Source: an uncultured Granulosicoccaceae bacterium
GTDB lineage: Bacteria > Pseudomonadota > Gammaproteobacteria > Granulosicoccales > Granulosicoccaceae
Assembly (NCBI GenBank): GCA_937927895.1
Contig: CALGKA010000012.1
Span: 160,477-224,476 of the forward strand
Length of the DNA stretch: 64,000 bases
Reading direction: 5' to 3'
Shown: positions 1 through 8,390 of the stretch, piece after piece
How positions within the stretch are numbered: position 1 is the first letter of the stretch
How the letters are laid out: each line of letters opens with the position of its first letter
Notes under the pieces: model-generated
Told to the model about the DNA's origin: nothing
What the model saw: the letters and a program-made list of their open reading frames with translations, nothing else
Databases searched by the model: none
Position numbers and translations under genes: made by a program

Positions 1-702
1 GATATTATCGCGATAATCGCACTGCTGCTTCTTGATGGAATGGGTAACGATGGCTCAGCAACGATTGAAGTCCTTGGCATGTTGATCTTGCTACCCACCA
101 TTGCAGGAGCCGCATATTTCGTTTCTAAATACGTGCTGACAAAATTATTTTTACGCTTTGATCAGATAACCGAATATATATTCTTAGCGACAGTCGGCTG
201 GTGCCTAGGAATTGCCGAACTTGCACACGCGGTTGGCTTGTCACATGAAATTGGTGCTTTTATCGCAGGCGTTACATTAGCGGCCAACCCAATTGCCCGC
301 TATATCGCTGAAAGCCTGAAACCATTGCGTGACTTTTTCCTTATAATGTTTTTCTTCGGCTTAGGAGCAGGCTTTGATCTAAGCGCTGTATCTGCTGTGA
401 TCCTACCTGCCACCGCACTGGCTTTAGTGGCCGTGCTCATTAAGCCACTCATTTTCAAATTATTGTTGCAAAGGGAACAGGAAAAAGCACGGATGTCAGG
501 AGAGATAGGCGTACGACTTGGGCAGATTAGCGAGTTCTCGCTTATGGTAGCGGTAGTGGCCGTAAGCGCCGGGGTAATTTCCGATCATGCCTCCATGACA
601 ATACAAACCGCTACCCTCATCACTTTTATAATTTCATCCTATTGGATAGTGATGCGTTACCCAACGCCAATCGCTGTCGATGAAAAGCTACGTCGCGACT
701 AA
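1..702 (+). CDS. Cation/proton antiporter (CPA2/Kef type), 5' end outside window
   Basis: An open frame runs in from base 1, so the gene is truncated at its 5' end; 233 residues are visible. The protein is almost entirely hydrophobic helices. The stretch with GLSHEIGAFIAG followed by KPLRDFFLIMFFFGLGAGFD is typical of the Na+/H+ exchanger domain of the CPA2 family (Kef/Ybal-like), in which K+ or Na+ is exchanged for protons across the inner membrane. The protein stops about 30 residues after the last helix, so no TrkA-N/RCK regulatory domain follows. The ion specificity cannot be read from this fragment. A terminator-like hairpin lies 60 bases downstream. Confidence 0.85.
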   Translation, partial: DIIAIIALLLLDGMGNDGSATIEVLGMLILLPTIAGAAYFVSKYVLTKLFLRFDQITEYIFLATVGWCLGIAELAHAVGLSHEIGAFIAGVTLAANPIARYIAESLKPLRDFFLIMFFFGLGAGFDLSAVSAVILPATALALVAVLIKPLIFKLLLQREQEKARMSGEIGVRLGQISEFSLMVAVVAVSAGVISDHASMTIQTATLITFIISSYWIVMRYPTPIAVDEKLRRD

Positions 703-764
703 CTGATTGCGGTGCCCTACATTGCTACTCTCTGTTTACAGCATTACCTTCGCTCTGAAACGCA

Positions 765-790
765 AAACGGGTGACTAACGCCACCCGTTT
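765..790. terminator. Bidirectional stem-loop terminator
   Basis: A perfect 9-bp stem (AAACGGGTG / CACCCGTTT) with an 8-base loop sits between the convergent antiporter and cytochrome genes. The A-tract on one side and TTT on the other suit termination in both directions. Confidence 0.6.
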
Positions 791-829
791 ACTTTAATCC
801 GCTTGAAGCAACAACTGCTTCGGTGCTAT

Positions 830-1555
830 CTATTTTGCAGCACCGGCCACCACCTTGCCATCAGTCGCTTTAGCAATCATCAGATGAATAGCTTCAGTGA
901 TCTCTTTATCACTAAGGTTAGATTCTGCCCTTGCTGGCATTTTACCTTTACCGTTAATAACACTCATAGTCAGTGCCTCTATTCCCTTATCAGCCAATGC
1001 AGTCCAGGCTTGTGCATCATCAGGCTTTGCGGCCCCGTTTAAACTAACGTTATGACAACCAGCACAGTTGGTAGCAACAGTCGCTTTTACTTTTAGTGAT
1101 GCAGTGTTAGCAGAGACAGCCGCCGCGCTTGTAGCTGTCACAGCCTGAGCCGTTTGTGTTTCAGTTGTCTTTGATTCAACAACTTGTGTCTCTACCACTT
1201 TTTCAGTTGCAGGCTTTTCAGTTTTCTCTGCAACGGGTTCTTCAGTTACAGGCTCTTCAGTTTTTTCAGCTTTAGTCTCTTCAGCACTCACCTCTTCAGC
1301 TACCTCAACAGTCGCGGGCGCGACCTCTTTAGCAGGTTCAGGTGCACGTGCGGCAGTCAATGCAGCGTCCCCACCCACTACTCTCGAGCGACCTATAGGC
1401 TGAATAGACTTTTGCTGCGCTGCTAGTGCCAACGGATCTTCGGCAGCAGCTGGAGATAGCGTGTTGGCGATATACATTATGAACAGCGTAAACAGCACTA
1501 ACGCGCCCAATACAAACGCAAATGACTTATAAAAATTGGAGTCGCTATGACTCAT
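830..1555 (-). CDS. Membrane-anchored cytochrome c5 family protein
   Basis: 241 residues. An N-terminal uncleaved membrane helix (about residues 12-32) is followed by a long Ala/Glu/Thr/Val-rich periplasmic linker (about 60-145) and a C-terminal c-type heme domain with the motif CAGCH near residue 163 and a Met-containing GKGKMPAR segment that probably supplies the axial ligand. This is the cytochrome c5 (CycB) type, a small electron carrier feeding terminal oxidases. GGAGAG six bases before the ATG supports the start. The gene just upstream encodes a protein matching only the N-terminal part. The linker is repetitive (EEPV/EKTE/TEK units), so its length may vary between strains. Confidence 0.85.
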   Translation of the reverse strand: MSHSDSNFYKSFAFVLGALVLFTLFIMYIANTLSPAAAEDPLALAAQQKSIQPIGRSRVVGGDAALTAARAPEPAKEVAPATVEVAEEVSAEETKAEKTEEPVTEEPVAEKTEKPATEKVVETQVVESKTTETQTAQAVTATSAAAVSANTASLKVKATVATNCAGCHNVSLNGAAKPDDAQAWTALADKGIEALTMSVINGKGKMPARAESNLSDKEITEAIHLMIAKATDGKVVAGAAK

Positions 1556-1643
1556 TTAGTCTCTCCAGCTAAAGGTAATAAAAACTGACTCGCGGTGCCA
1601 ACAAATAGCATTGCCTGAGATGGCCGATCTGGCTATCTGCTCT

Positions 1644-1838
1644 TTATTCAGCGATTCGCGACTTGCCTATTGGCATCAAGCGGTCTTTCAACTGCGCCTG
1701 AACCATTGGATCTTGCTCTGGCTGAAAGTCTGGTGAAAACTTATTCGCTAACACTGCAATTGAAAATGTGAAAAATATTAATCCGGCTATTACACCGATA
1801 AATACTTTATAAAAATCTTTATCTTGATGAGCGCTCAA
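1644..1838 (-). CDS. Small membrane protein, heme-less paralogue of cytochrome c5 N-terminus
   Basis: 64 residues. I place the start at a TTG preceded by GGGAGG at five bases. An upstream TTG at 1862 is possible but has no ribosome-binding site. With this start the protein begins SAHQDKDFYKVF and aligns end to end with the N-terminus of the downstream cytochrome (SHSDSNFYKSF), sharing the single membrane helix, the following DP, and the segment PIGKSRIAE against PIGRSRVVG. It then stops, so linker and CxxCH domain are absent. It lies 88 bases upstream on the same strand and is probably co-transcribed. It could be a membrane anchor or assembly partner, or a remnant of a duplicated cytochrome gene. 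Confidence 0.7.
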   Translation of the reverse strand: MSAHQDKDFYKVFIGVIAGLIFFTFSIAVLANKFSPDFQPEQDPMVQAQLKDRLMPIGKSRIAE

Positions 1839-2009
1839 TGGAGCCTCCCGTTCTGAATTCAATAATTTTAGGTTTGTACCGCAGCCAAGGCTGCTACCAA
1901 GCCCTTCGTTGACTCGCTAGTCTAGCAAACACGGTCTATTAATACAGCAAGATCTAGACAAACGAGGAGCGGCCCAATTACCGCCTTCTTTGCCGGTCTG
2001 TCACAGGGC

Positions 2010-2750
2010 CTAATTCACACTGCCAAACACACGACGCAGCAAGTCGGTAGTTCTTTTTACCGGGTCTTGTCGTATGGCTTGCTCTTCGAGGGCAATATAA
2101 TGCCAGACACCTTCCATGCCCTTATTCAGTACATGAGTGGTCAAATCCGCTTCTACCGGTGGCGCAAACGGAATCTGACGATAGCTCGCCAATAGCTGCC
2201 GGAAACCGCGCACCGCCCCCACCTGCGATAGGCTGTTATCAATAATAGGCCGCATAGAATCACTCAACTGAGTGCCCATGGTTCTCCTGAAGAACTGAGT
2301 GGCGGAATCGTCAGATCCCTGCAAAATACCGCGAGCGTCGTCGAGTGTCATCTGCTGGATCGCACCCAGAAAAAGTCTGCGTGCATTCGGCACTGCCTGC
2401 TCTGCCGCTTCATTTAGGCGATTTTCCAGTGAATCAAAACTGGATGCCAAGCCTACCTTAGCGGCGACTTTGCGCGCGTTTATAAGAGCTGTAGGCAGTG
2501 GAATACGAACCACCGGATCGGCATTAAAGCCATCTGTCTGGCCAAGCTGGCTAACGACTTCTTGAGTGCCAATAGAAAGAGCCTGCTTTAAGCCACTTGA
2601 AATGTCAGCCAGGCTTAGCGCCGAAGTTGATTGCCCCATCGCTTGGCCTGCCAGCGCATCTAAGCCTTCAAGCAATTCAGAATTATTGGCACACCCGCCA
2701 AGGAATACCACACATACAAGCAATGATTGCCTTATTACTCTTAAACACAT
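2010..2750 (-). CDS. DUF4197 family lipoprotein
   Basis: 246 residues. The longest frame starts at 2891, but the ATG at 2750 has AGAGGTG seven bases upstream and gives a lipoprotein signal, SLLVCVVFLGGC, with lipidation predicted at that Cys. The body matches the DUF4197 family: Ala/Leu-rich helices, the PLPTALINARKVAAKVGL region and the conserved end ALEEQAIRQDPVKRTTDLLRRVFG. Function is unknown; these are envelope proteins. A second DUF4197 gene in this window (62525-63268) has nearly the same length but a cleavable signal instead of a lipobox, so the two are paralogues with different membrane attachment. Confidence 0.8.
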   Translation of the reverse strand: MCLRVIRQSLLVCVVFLGGCANNSELLEGLDALAGQAMGQSTSALSLADISSGLKQALSIGTQEVVSQLGQTDGFNADPVVRIPLPTALINARKVAAKVGLASSFDSLENRLNEAAEQAVPNARRLFLGAIQQMTLDDARGILQGSDDSATQFFRRTMGTQLSDSMRPIIDNSLSQVGAVRGFRQLLASYRQIPFAPPVEADLTTHVLNKGMEGVWHYIALEEQAIRQDPVKRTTDLLRRVFGSVN

Positions 2751-3196
2751 TTGATTCACCTCTGTTGCACTTGGACATTCAATTTGCTGGCCGACATTTA
2801 GGCCATTGGACCGCAATGTACGGCAAATTAACAATACATAGGGTGAAAATCGGTAAATCAAACAAAGTTGGCACACTCTATACCGCGTCATTACCTAGAA
2901 AAAAAGTAATAACAAATAACATCCTAATTACAGGATTACATCTTGCAACGCTGTCTCCCACAGTCACTTGCGCACCGAAGGTCGTCTTAGCTGCCGACTA
3001 ACCATCTCAACCGCGAAACCGGTCACTTAGGTATTGAGAACCAGCACACAATCGACCATATCTATAGGTCATAGTTTGGATCAGATGTTGCTGTTTACCG
3101 TAGTTGAGTCGTTCGTATTGTGTAGCGACTATCTTTTATTGAGGACAGAGTCATCATTATTCAGTCAGAACATTCTTCAGTACTCGGAGTTCGACG
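2751..3196. other. Divergent intergenic region, 446 bp
   Basis: This gap lies between the DUF4197 lipoprotein gene (minus strand) and the GAF-HlyD gene (plus strand) and must carry the promoters of both. I found no convincing -35/-10 pair, repeat or hairpin. Open frames here have no ribosome-binding site or recognisable product. Confidence 0.5.
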
Positions 3197-5089
3197 ATGA
3201 ACGCTGCAGCAGAACAAGTCTCGCCTGAATTAAGTGATGATTTGCAACAATCTACTGTCGGCGAGATCAACGCCGATCACACGCTAGATTCAAGCAATGA
3301 CGAAAAAGCCGTTCAAAGTGTTAGAGCAGAAGGCCTAAACAGCGAACTCGCTAACAAGTGGCTAATGTGGCAGTGCAAGATGATCGCAGACGTGATCACC
3401 GGCGTTGTTTACGATCCCAACGGCAACATGCTAGCCATGCGACCTTCCAACGGTGCTGGCTCTGAAAAACTAGCGATCGCCGGCCAACAGGCGTTTGAAA
3501 ACAACAAACCTGTTATTACCACCGAAGTCACCTTCGGTAATTCGAACGGACGTCTTGGCGATATTATTGCCACCCCGGTTAAAGATGGTGAAAAAACACT
3601 AGGTTACGTTGCGTTACTAATGACTCCAAGACCGCAGTCGCGCCAAAACGTTGTATTACAACTGCTTCAGTGGGGCGGTTTTTGGTTGGAATCATTGAGC
3701 CAAATTTCCGACGGTGTACAAATCGAAGCCGGTGCATTTACGCAATCGCTAACCGCTGAAGTTCTTAAGCATTCAAACTCTCACAAAGCTTGCATGGAAG
3801 TCGCCGCTCGTCTGAGTGATCGACTGAATTGTGATCGAGTCACTATAGGCTTAAAGCATGGCGTCATCGTGCGCGCTGAATGCATCTCACACCTCGCAGA
3901 CTTTGACCCCCGGACTCAATTGGTACGAAGAATTGAAGCTGCTATGGAAGAGTGCCTTGATCAAGATAGCGCGATCTGCCTGCCCAAACTAGCAGGCCAC
4001 GAGCAATCAATAGATCAAGCACATAAAGATCTGCAAACACATCATAGTGAACATTCCAGTATTGCCACGTTCCCTCTGCTAGGGCGCGAAGAGTACGGCG
4101 CCATAACACTTGAACGACCCGCTGCTAGTCCTTTTGACAGTGACACCATTCAATGGTGCGAGTCAGTACTAGCCGCCATCGCACCTATTATTGAGCTAAA
4201 ACGATTCGATGAACGCTCAATATTTAGCAAAGCAAAAGACTCATTGCGTGCTTCAGTTGCAAGCTTACTTGGCCCCAAGCATCTTAAATGGAAAATGGCT
4301 GGAGTTGCAGCGGCTGCCACTGTATTGCTTGCCAGTATCTTCAATGGCAATCACATTGTTTCAGCACCCGCCTACGTTGAAGGTGCAAAGGCGCAAGTTA
4401 TTGCAGCGCCTATCGCAGGTTTTGTAAAAACCTCAGAAGTTCGCGCTGGTGATACGATCAAGAAAGATCAAGTATTGGCAACCCTCGATGATCGCCCTCT
4501 ACAACTCGAACTTCGAAAATGGCAGGGTGAAGAAAATAAAATCAAAAAAGCCTATCAAGAAGCAATGGCTAAAAAGGCCCGTACAGAGCTTAGTATCTTA
4601 CGCGCTAAGTCAGAACAGATTGAAGCAGAACACGCACTGGTTCTTGAGCGCATCGAACGCACAGAGCTAAAAGCACCTTACGATGGTTATGTTACAAGCG
4701 GTGACCTGAGCCAATCCCTTGGTGCACCAGTTGATATTGGCGATGTGCTTTTTGAAGTAGCACCAATTGAAGAATACAAAGTAATCGTTAAGGTCAACGA
4801 ACGCGATATGGCAGGCGTTGATGAAAATAAAATCGGCAAGGTAGTAATGGCTGCAATGCCTGGTGATCCGATCCCGTTCACTGTCAATCAAGTCGTACCA
4901 ATGGCAATCTCAGGTGACGGCAATAGTTACTTCCGTGTTGAAGCGCAGTTTGATAACGCCACACCAGACCTACGACCAGGCATGGAAGGCGTTGCCAGAA
5001 TCGAAATGGGTGAAAGAAAGCTTATTTGGATTTGGACTCACAAGCTTGTTGATCGAGTCAGATTATGGCTATGGTCTGTTGGTTGGTAA
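3197..5089 (+). CDS. Tandem-GAF/HlyD-type membrane fusion protein
   Basis: 630 residues with an unusual architecture. Residues about 50-170 look like a GAF-type sensor domain (starting ELANKWLMWQCKMI) and about 180-345 like a second one. Both lack a signal sequence and should be cytosolic. A single membrane helix follows at about 366-383. Then comes a HlyD/RND-adaptor periplasmic part: first lipoyl half (AAPIAGFVKTSEVRAGDTIKKDQVLA), a short coiled-coil hairpin (about 440-490), second lipoyl half (ELKAPYDGYVTSG), beta-barrel, and an aromatic C-terminal tail (LIWIWTHKL...LWLW). CGGAG precedes the ATG. The stop is three bases before the next start, so this is the first gene of an operon. The fusion implies that a cytosolic ligand controls an envelope adaptor; the ligand is unknown. 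Confidence 0.75.
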   Translation: MNAAAEQVSPELSDDLQQSTVGEINADHTLDSSNDEKAVQSVRAEGLNSELANKWLMWQCKMIADVITGVVYDPNGNMLAMRPSNGAGSEKLAIAGQQAFENNKPVITTEVTFGNSNGRLGDIIATPVKDGEKTLGYVALLMTPRPQSRQNVVLQLLQWGGFWLESLSQISDGVQIEAGAFTQSLTAEVLKHSNSHKACMEVAARLSDRLNCDRVTIGLKHGVIVRAECISHLADFDPRTQLVRRIEAAMEECLDQDSAICLPKLAGHEQSIDQAHKDLQTHHSEHSSIATFPLLGREEYGAITLERPAASPFDSDTIQWCESVLAAIAPIIELKRFDERSIFSKAKDSLRASVASLLGPKHLKWKMAGVAAAATVLLASIFNGNHIVSAPAYVEGAKAQVIAAPIAGFVKTSEVRAGDTIKKDQVLATLDDRPLQLELRKWQGEENKIKKAYQEAMAKKARTELSILRAKSEQIEAEHALVLERIERTELKAPYDGYVTSGDLSQSLGAPVDIGDVLFEVAPIEEYKVIVKVNERDMAGVDENKIGKVVMAAMPGDPIPFTVNQVVPMAISGDGNSYFRVEAQFDNATPDLRPGMEGVARIEMGERKLIWIWTHKLVDRVRLWLWSVGW

Positions 5090-5092
5090 GTT

Positions 5093-7297
5093 GTGAAATC
5101 TATTATACCAAATACACAAACAGAGCAAGCGGAAATAGATTTGCCAGCTGACGCTGAGCAGGATATTCCTGAACAGTGGAGCAGTGTTGCATCGCTTACA
5201 CCACAGCTACACAAACATGTAACTGCGCACCCACATGAATTTAGAGGATCCCGCTGGTACATTTTAAGTGATGCCGCCCGTGGAAAGCATTTACGCTTTA
5301 ACGATATTGCCTATGAGTTTATAGGCCGCCTCGATGGCGATCTAAGCGTTGAAGAAATCTATGCTCAGATTAGTAATAAGCTCGGAGAAGAAAGCCCCAC
5401 CCGGCATGATCTTCTACAAATACTAATGCAAATGTTTAGCATCGGCGCGCTACGAACAGGCCTACCCGCTGATGTAGAACAGCTCTTTAAAAGAAGTCAG
5501 GCTGAAAAAAGCGTTGCTCGCACCAGGCGCTTATTAAACCCGCTAGCGATACGCTTTCCGCTTTACGATCCAGACAATTTTCTTAACAAAACCATCACTG
5601 CTGTACGCTCTGTAATATCTACTGGCGGCACTATAGTGTGGGCTATTGTTATTTGTCTGGCGGCGATGTTGCTTTTGGTCCACTTCCAAGAACTCACTGC
5701 AACGCTTAAGTCAGATGTGCTGGCTCCACGCAATATCATACTAACGATATTGTTATTTCCAGTAATGAAAATATTCCACGAATTTGCACACGCCTATGCA
5801 ATTAAAACATGGGGCGGTGAAGTTCATGAAATGGGTATTACATTGCTAGTGTTAATGCCCGTACCTTATGTAGATGCTACTGCTGCCTGGGCATTTCGCG
5901 AAAAATACAAGCGCATACTAGTGAGTGCGGCCGGCATGATTGTGGAACTATTCCTCGCCGCAGTTGCACTCATTGTCTGGACATTAGTAGAGCCCGGAAT
6001 AATAAAAGATGCGGCTCTTTCAGCATTTCTAATTGGAAGTGTCTCGACCGTTCTATTCAATGCAAATCCACTGTTACGATTTGATGGCTACTACATACTG
6101 CAAGATCTAATAGAAATTCCAAATCTTTACAGTCGTTCAGCAAAATACATTCTCTATCTTCTGAAACGCTACGTGCTTGGTTTAAACGATGCAGCATCAC
6201 CTGCTACTGAACATTCAGAATGGCCATGGCTTGCAGGCTATGGAATTTCAGCATGGTTTTATCGTGTATTTATTACTTTTGTAATCGCCATGTTTTTAGC
6301 CGATAAGTACCCGGTATTGGGTATTGCGTTGGCTTTTTGGTCATTGGCTCTTCTAATTGTGCTGCCACTGTATCGCGCAGTCCGTTATTTACTTATCGAT
6401 AAATCTTTAAAAGGGAACCGCATGCAGCCTATCGGCAGAACTGCGGCACTCGCCGCATCCATCGCAGTCGTTGTTTCACTGATCCCTTTTTCTCTCTATA
6501 CCAATGCTGAAGGCATTGTCTGGGTACCCGACCAAGCTCAAATATATGCTGAAGTCGATGGTTTTGTCGCTGACGTCAATACCAGCCCAGGTGAATTCGT
6601 AAAAGCCGGCAGCACTGTCATGAGCATGGTCAACCCTGATATAGATGCCCGAGAGGCCGTGCTACGCGCCAAGTATAAAGAACTTACTATTCGTCATAAG
6701 TCAGAGGAATTTTCAGAACCGGCGCAGGCTGTTCAAACTCGCGAAGGAATGAAAACAGTAGAGGCAGACTGGGACGAACTACAAACTGAAAAAAATTCAC
6801 AAACACTGGCAAGTGGCGTTGACGGGACCTTTGTTTTACCGGGTGAGCAAAACATGGTTGGCCGCTACTTTACAAAAGGTGAAGCCATCGGCTACGTGGT
6901 GAACCCTAAAGATTTAATAGTACGGGTGGTTGTGCCGCAAACTTCAGTAGGGCTATTTTCGGAAAAAGTTAGAAACGTATCAGTACGTTTGGCGGAACAA
7001 CCCGGTGTTGCAATCAGTGCAAATATAATCCGGCAAACACCTGCTGGAAGTTTTTCCCTCCCTAGCCGCGCCCTTGGTGCCGCCGGTGGAGGAGACATTG
7101 CTGTAGACAGCACAGATCAGAATGGCACAACGGCTGCGAATAAGGTCTTTCAGTTGGACTTATCTCTTCCTGAAGACAGTATCACCAGCGGCTTAGGAAC
7201 ACGCGCGTATGTACGCGTTAATCATGGCCGTGAAGCACTGGCAAAACAGTGGCTACGCAGTGCCCAACAATTATTACTTAACAAACTTCCGTTTTGA
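5093..7297 (+). CDS. PqqD-like / M50 zinc metalloprotease / lipoyl-domain fusion
   Basis: 734 residues from a GTG three bases after the previous stop. Residues about 40-125 resemble a PqqD-type winged helix (RGSRWYILSDAARGKHLRFNDIAYEFIGRLDG), a domain that binds peptides in RiPP systems. A multi-pass membrane segment (about 175-450) carries HEFAH at 229-233 and NPLLRFDGYY at 325-334, the two metal-ligand motifs of M50 site-2 proteases, so the enzyme is probably active. A last helix near 455-475 leads to a periplasmic lipoyl/HlyD-like part (residues 490-720). This family is usually annotated as 'putative peptide zinc metalloprotease' and accompanies HlyD-type adaptors. Its substrate and partner exporter are not visible here. 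Confidence 0.8.
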   Translation: MKSIIPNTQTEQAEIDLPADAEQDIPEQWSSVASLTPQLHKHVTAHPHEFRGSRWYILSDAARGKHLRFNDIAYEFIGRLDGDLSVEEIYAQISNKLGEESPTRHDLLQILMQMFSIGALRTGLPADVEQLFKRSQAEKSVARTRRLLNPLAIRFPLYDPDNFLNKTITAVRSVISTGGTIVWAIVICLAAMLLLVHFQELTATLKSDVLAPRNIILTILLFPVMKIFHEFAHAYAIKTWGGEVHEMGITLLVLMPVPYVDATAAWAFREKYKRILVSAAGMIVELFLAAVALIVWTLVEPGIIKDAALSAFLIGSVSTVLFNANPLLRFDGYYILQDLIEIPNLYSRSAKYILYLLKRYVLGLNDAASPATEHSEWPWLAGYGISAWFYRVFITFVIAMFLADKYPVLGIALAFWSLALLIVLPLYRAVRYLLIDKSLKGNRMQPIGRTAALAASIAVVVSLIPFSLYTNAEGIVWVPDQAQIYAEVDGFVADVNTSPGEFVKAGSTVMSMVNPDIDAREAVLRAKYKELTIRHKSEEFSEPAQAVQTREGMKTVEADWDELQTEKNSQTLASGVDGTFVLPGEQNMVGRYFTKGEAIGYVVNPKDLIVRVVVPQTSVGLFSEKVRNVSVRLAEQPGVAISANIIRQTPAGSFSLPSRALGAAGGGDIAVDSTDQNGTTAANKVFQLDLSLPEDSITSGLGTRAYVRVNHGREALAKQWLRSAQQLLLNKLPF

Positions 7298-7323
7298 AGT
7301 TAACAACGCTTGGTACAACACAA

Positions 7324-8169
7324 ATGAATCTACTGAAAAATAGTTTGACTATCGCAGCTTGCGCACTGATACCTTTTTCAGCATTTGCTGAAGGAGATAC
7401 AGCATCATTGTTGGCTGACCCTGAAACCACCTTGGATTGCCTGATCGAACCCAGTCAGTTGGTAGAGATTGGCAGCAGTGTCCCCGGACTTGTCGAGCAA
7501 TTGCATTTCGAAAGAAATAATTTTGTTAACGAAGGCGAGATTGTGGCACAACTTGATTCACGTGTAGAGCTAGCCTCACTTGAGCTAGCCACCGCCCGTG
7601 CCGAGATTGACACCAGCTTAAACCTACGTCGTGAAAATGCAGCGTTCGGCATGCGCACACAAAAGCGCAACCAACAGCTATTCAACGAATCTACTATTTC
7701 AGCACAAGATATGGACAAGGTAAAAACCGAAACCTATATCGCGCAGCTACAGGCACGCCAGGAAGAAGATAACAAAAGAATCGCCGTTCTCGAAGCCGAG
7801 CGCGCTCGCCAAGCACTGGAAAGAAGAACTATTCGCAGCCCAATCAGTGGCGTTATTGTTGAACGCTACAAGGCAGTTGGCGAGTATATCGAAGCAGAGC
7901 CTGTATATCGCATCGCGAACCTTGACCCTTTACATGTTGAGCTAATTCTGCCCGTTGAGCAGCTTGGCACTATTGATTTAGGCATGAAAGCAGAGATTTC
8001 ACTCGATATTCCTTCGCAGGAAGGAGTCAAACATGTTGCCGTGGTAAAGAGTGTTGACCGCGTAGCTGATGCTGCAAGTGGCACTTTTGGTGTTCTTTTA
8101 TCAATGCCAAACTCTGGCCTGAGAATACCAAGCGGCGTACGTTGCAACTTAAGCATGCTAGAAGAATAA
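7324..8169 (+). CDS. HlyD-family periplasmic adaptor subunit
   Basis: 281 residues from the ATG at 7324, which gives a clean signal peptide (MNLLKNSLTIAACALIPFSAFA). An alternative TTG at 7294 would overlap the preceding stop. The mature protein has the RND/HlyD adaptor order: lipoyl half with SSVPGLVEQLHFERNNFVNEG, alpha-helical hairpin (about 85-160), second lipoyl half TIRSPISGVIVERYKAVGEYIE, and a beta-barrel. It would be a periplasmic adaptor bridging an inner-membrane component to an outer-membrane channel. It is the third adaptor-like protein in a row and completes the operon starting at 3197. No transporter or TolC gene is adjacent, so the channel must be encoded elsewhere or is not needed. 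Confidence 0.8.
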   Translation: MNLLKNSLTIAACALIPFSAFAEGDTASLLADPETTLDCLIEPSQLVEIGSSVPGLVEQLHFERNNFVNEGEIVAQLDSRVELASLELATARAEIDTSLNLRRENAAFGMRTQKRNQQLFNESTISAQDMDKVKTETYIAQLQARQEEDNKRIAVLEAERARQALERRTIRSPISGVIVERYKAVGEYIEAEPVYRIANLDPLHVELILPVEQLGTIDLGMKAEISLDIPSQEGVKHVAVVKSVDRVADAASGTFGVLLSMPNSGLRIPSGVRCNLSMLEE

Positions 8170-8283
8170 CTGGTTAGCCGGCGGAGCTAGACCCCCGCCG
8201 TTGCCATCTAAACCTTAATTGAAAAATAATGTTTCCAAGCTAAGCATAGAAACCAAATAGAAAACAATTGGGTTTAGATAAAT

Positions 8284-8388
8284 ATGAATGAGCCGACAAT
8301 GTTGCTGTGCGCTACCAGCGATGGAAAAAAAATCGAAGGATCTGTCGAAGTGCCAGATAAATTTATGCGCGGTATGGTGGCTGTATAA
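8284..8388 (+). CDS. Small ORF, 34 residues, ahead of the c-di-GMP gene
   Basis: A 34-residue frame (MNEPTMLLCATSDGKKIEG... to FMRGMVAV) ends two bases before the start of the GGDEF/EAL gene, a spacing typical of translational coupling. No strong ribosome-binding site is seen. No family is recognised. It could be a genuine small protein, a leader peptide, or a remnant. Confidence 0.35.
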   Translation: MNEPTMLLCATSDGKKIEGSVEVPDKFMRGMVAV

Positions 8389-8390
8389 CT

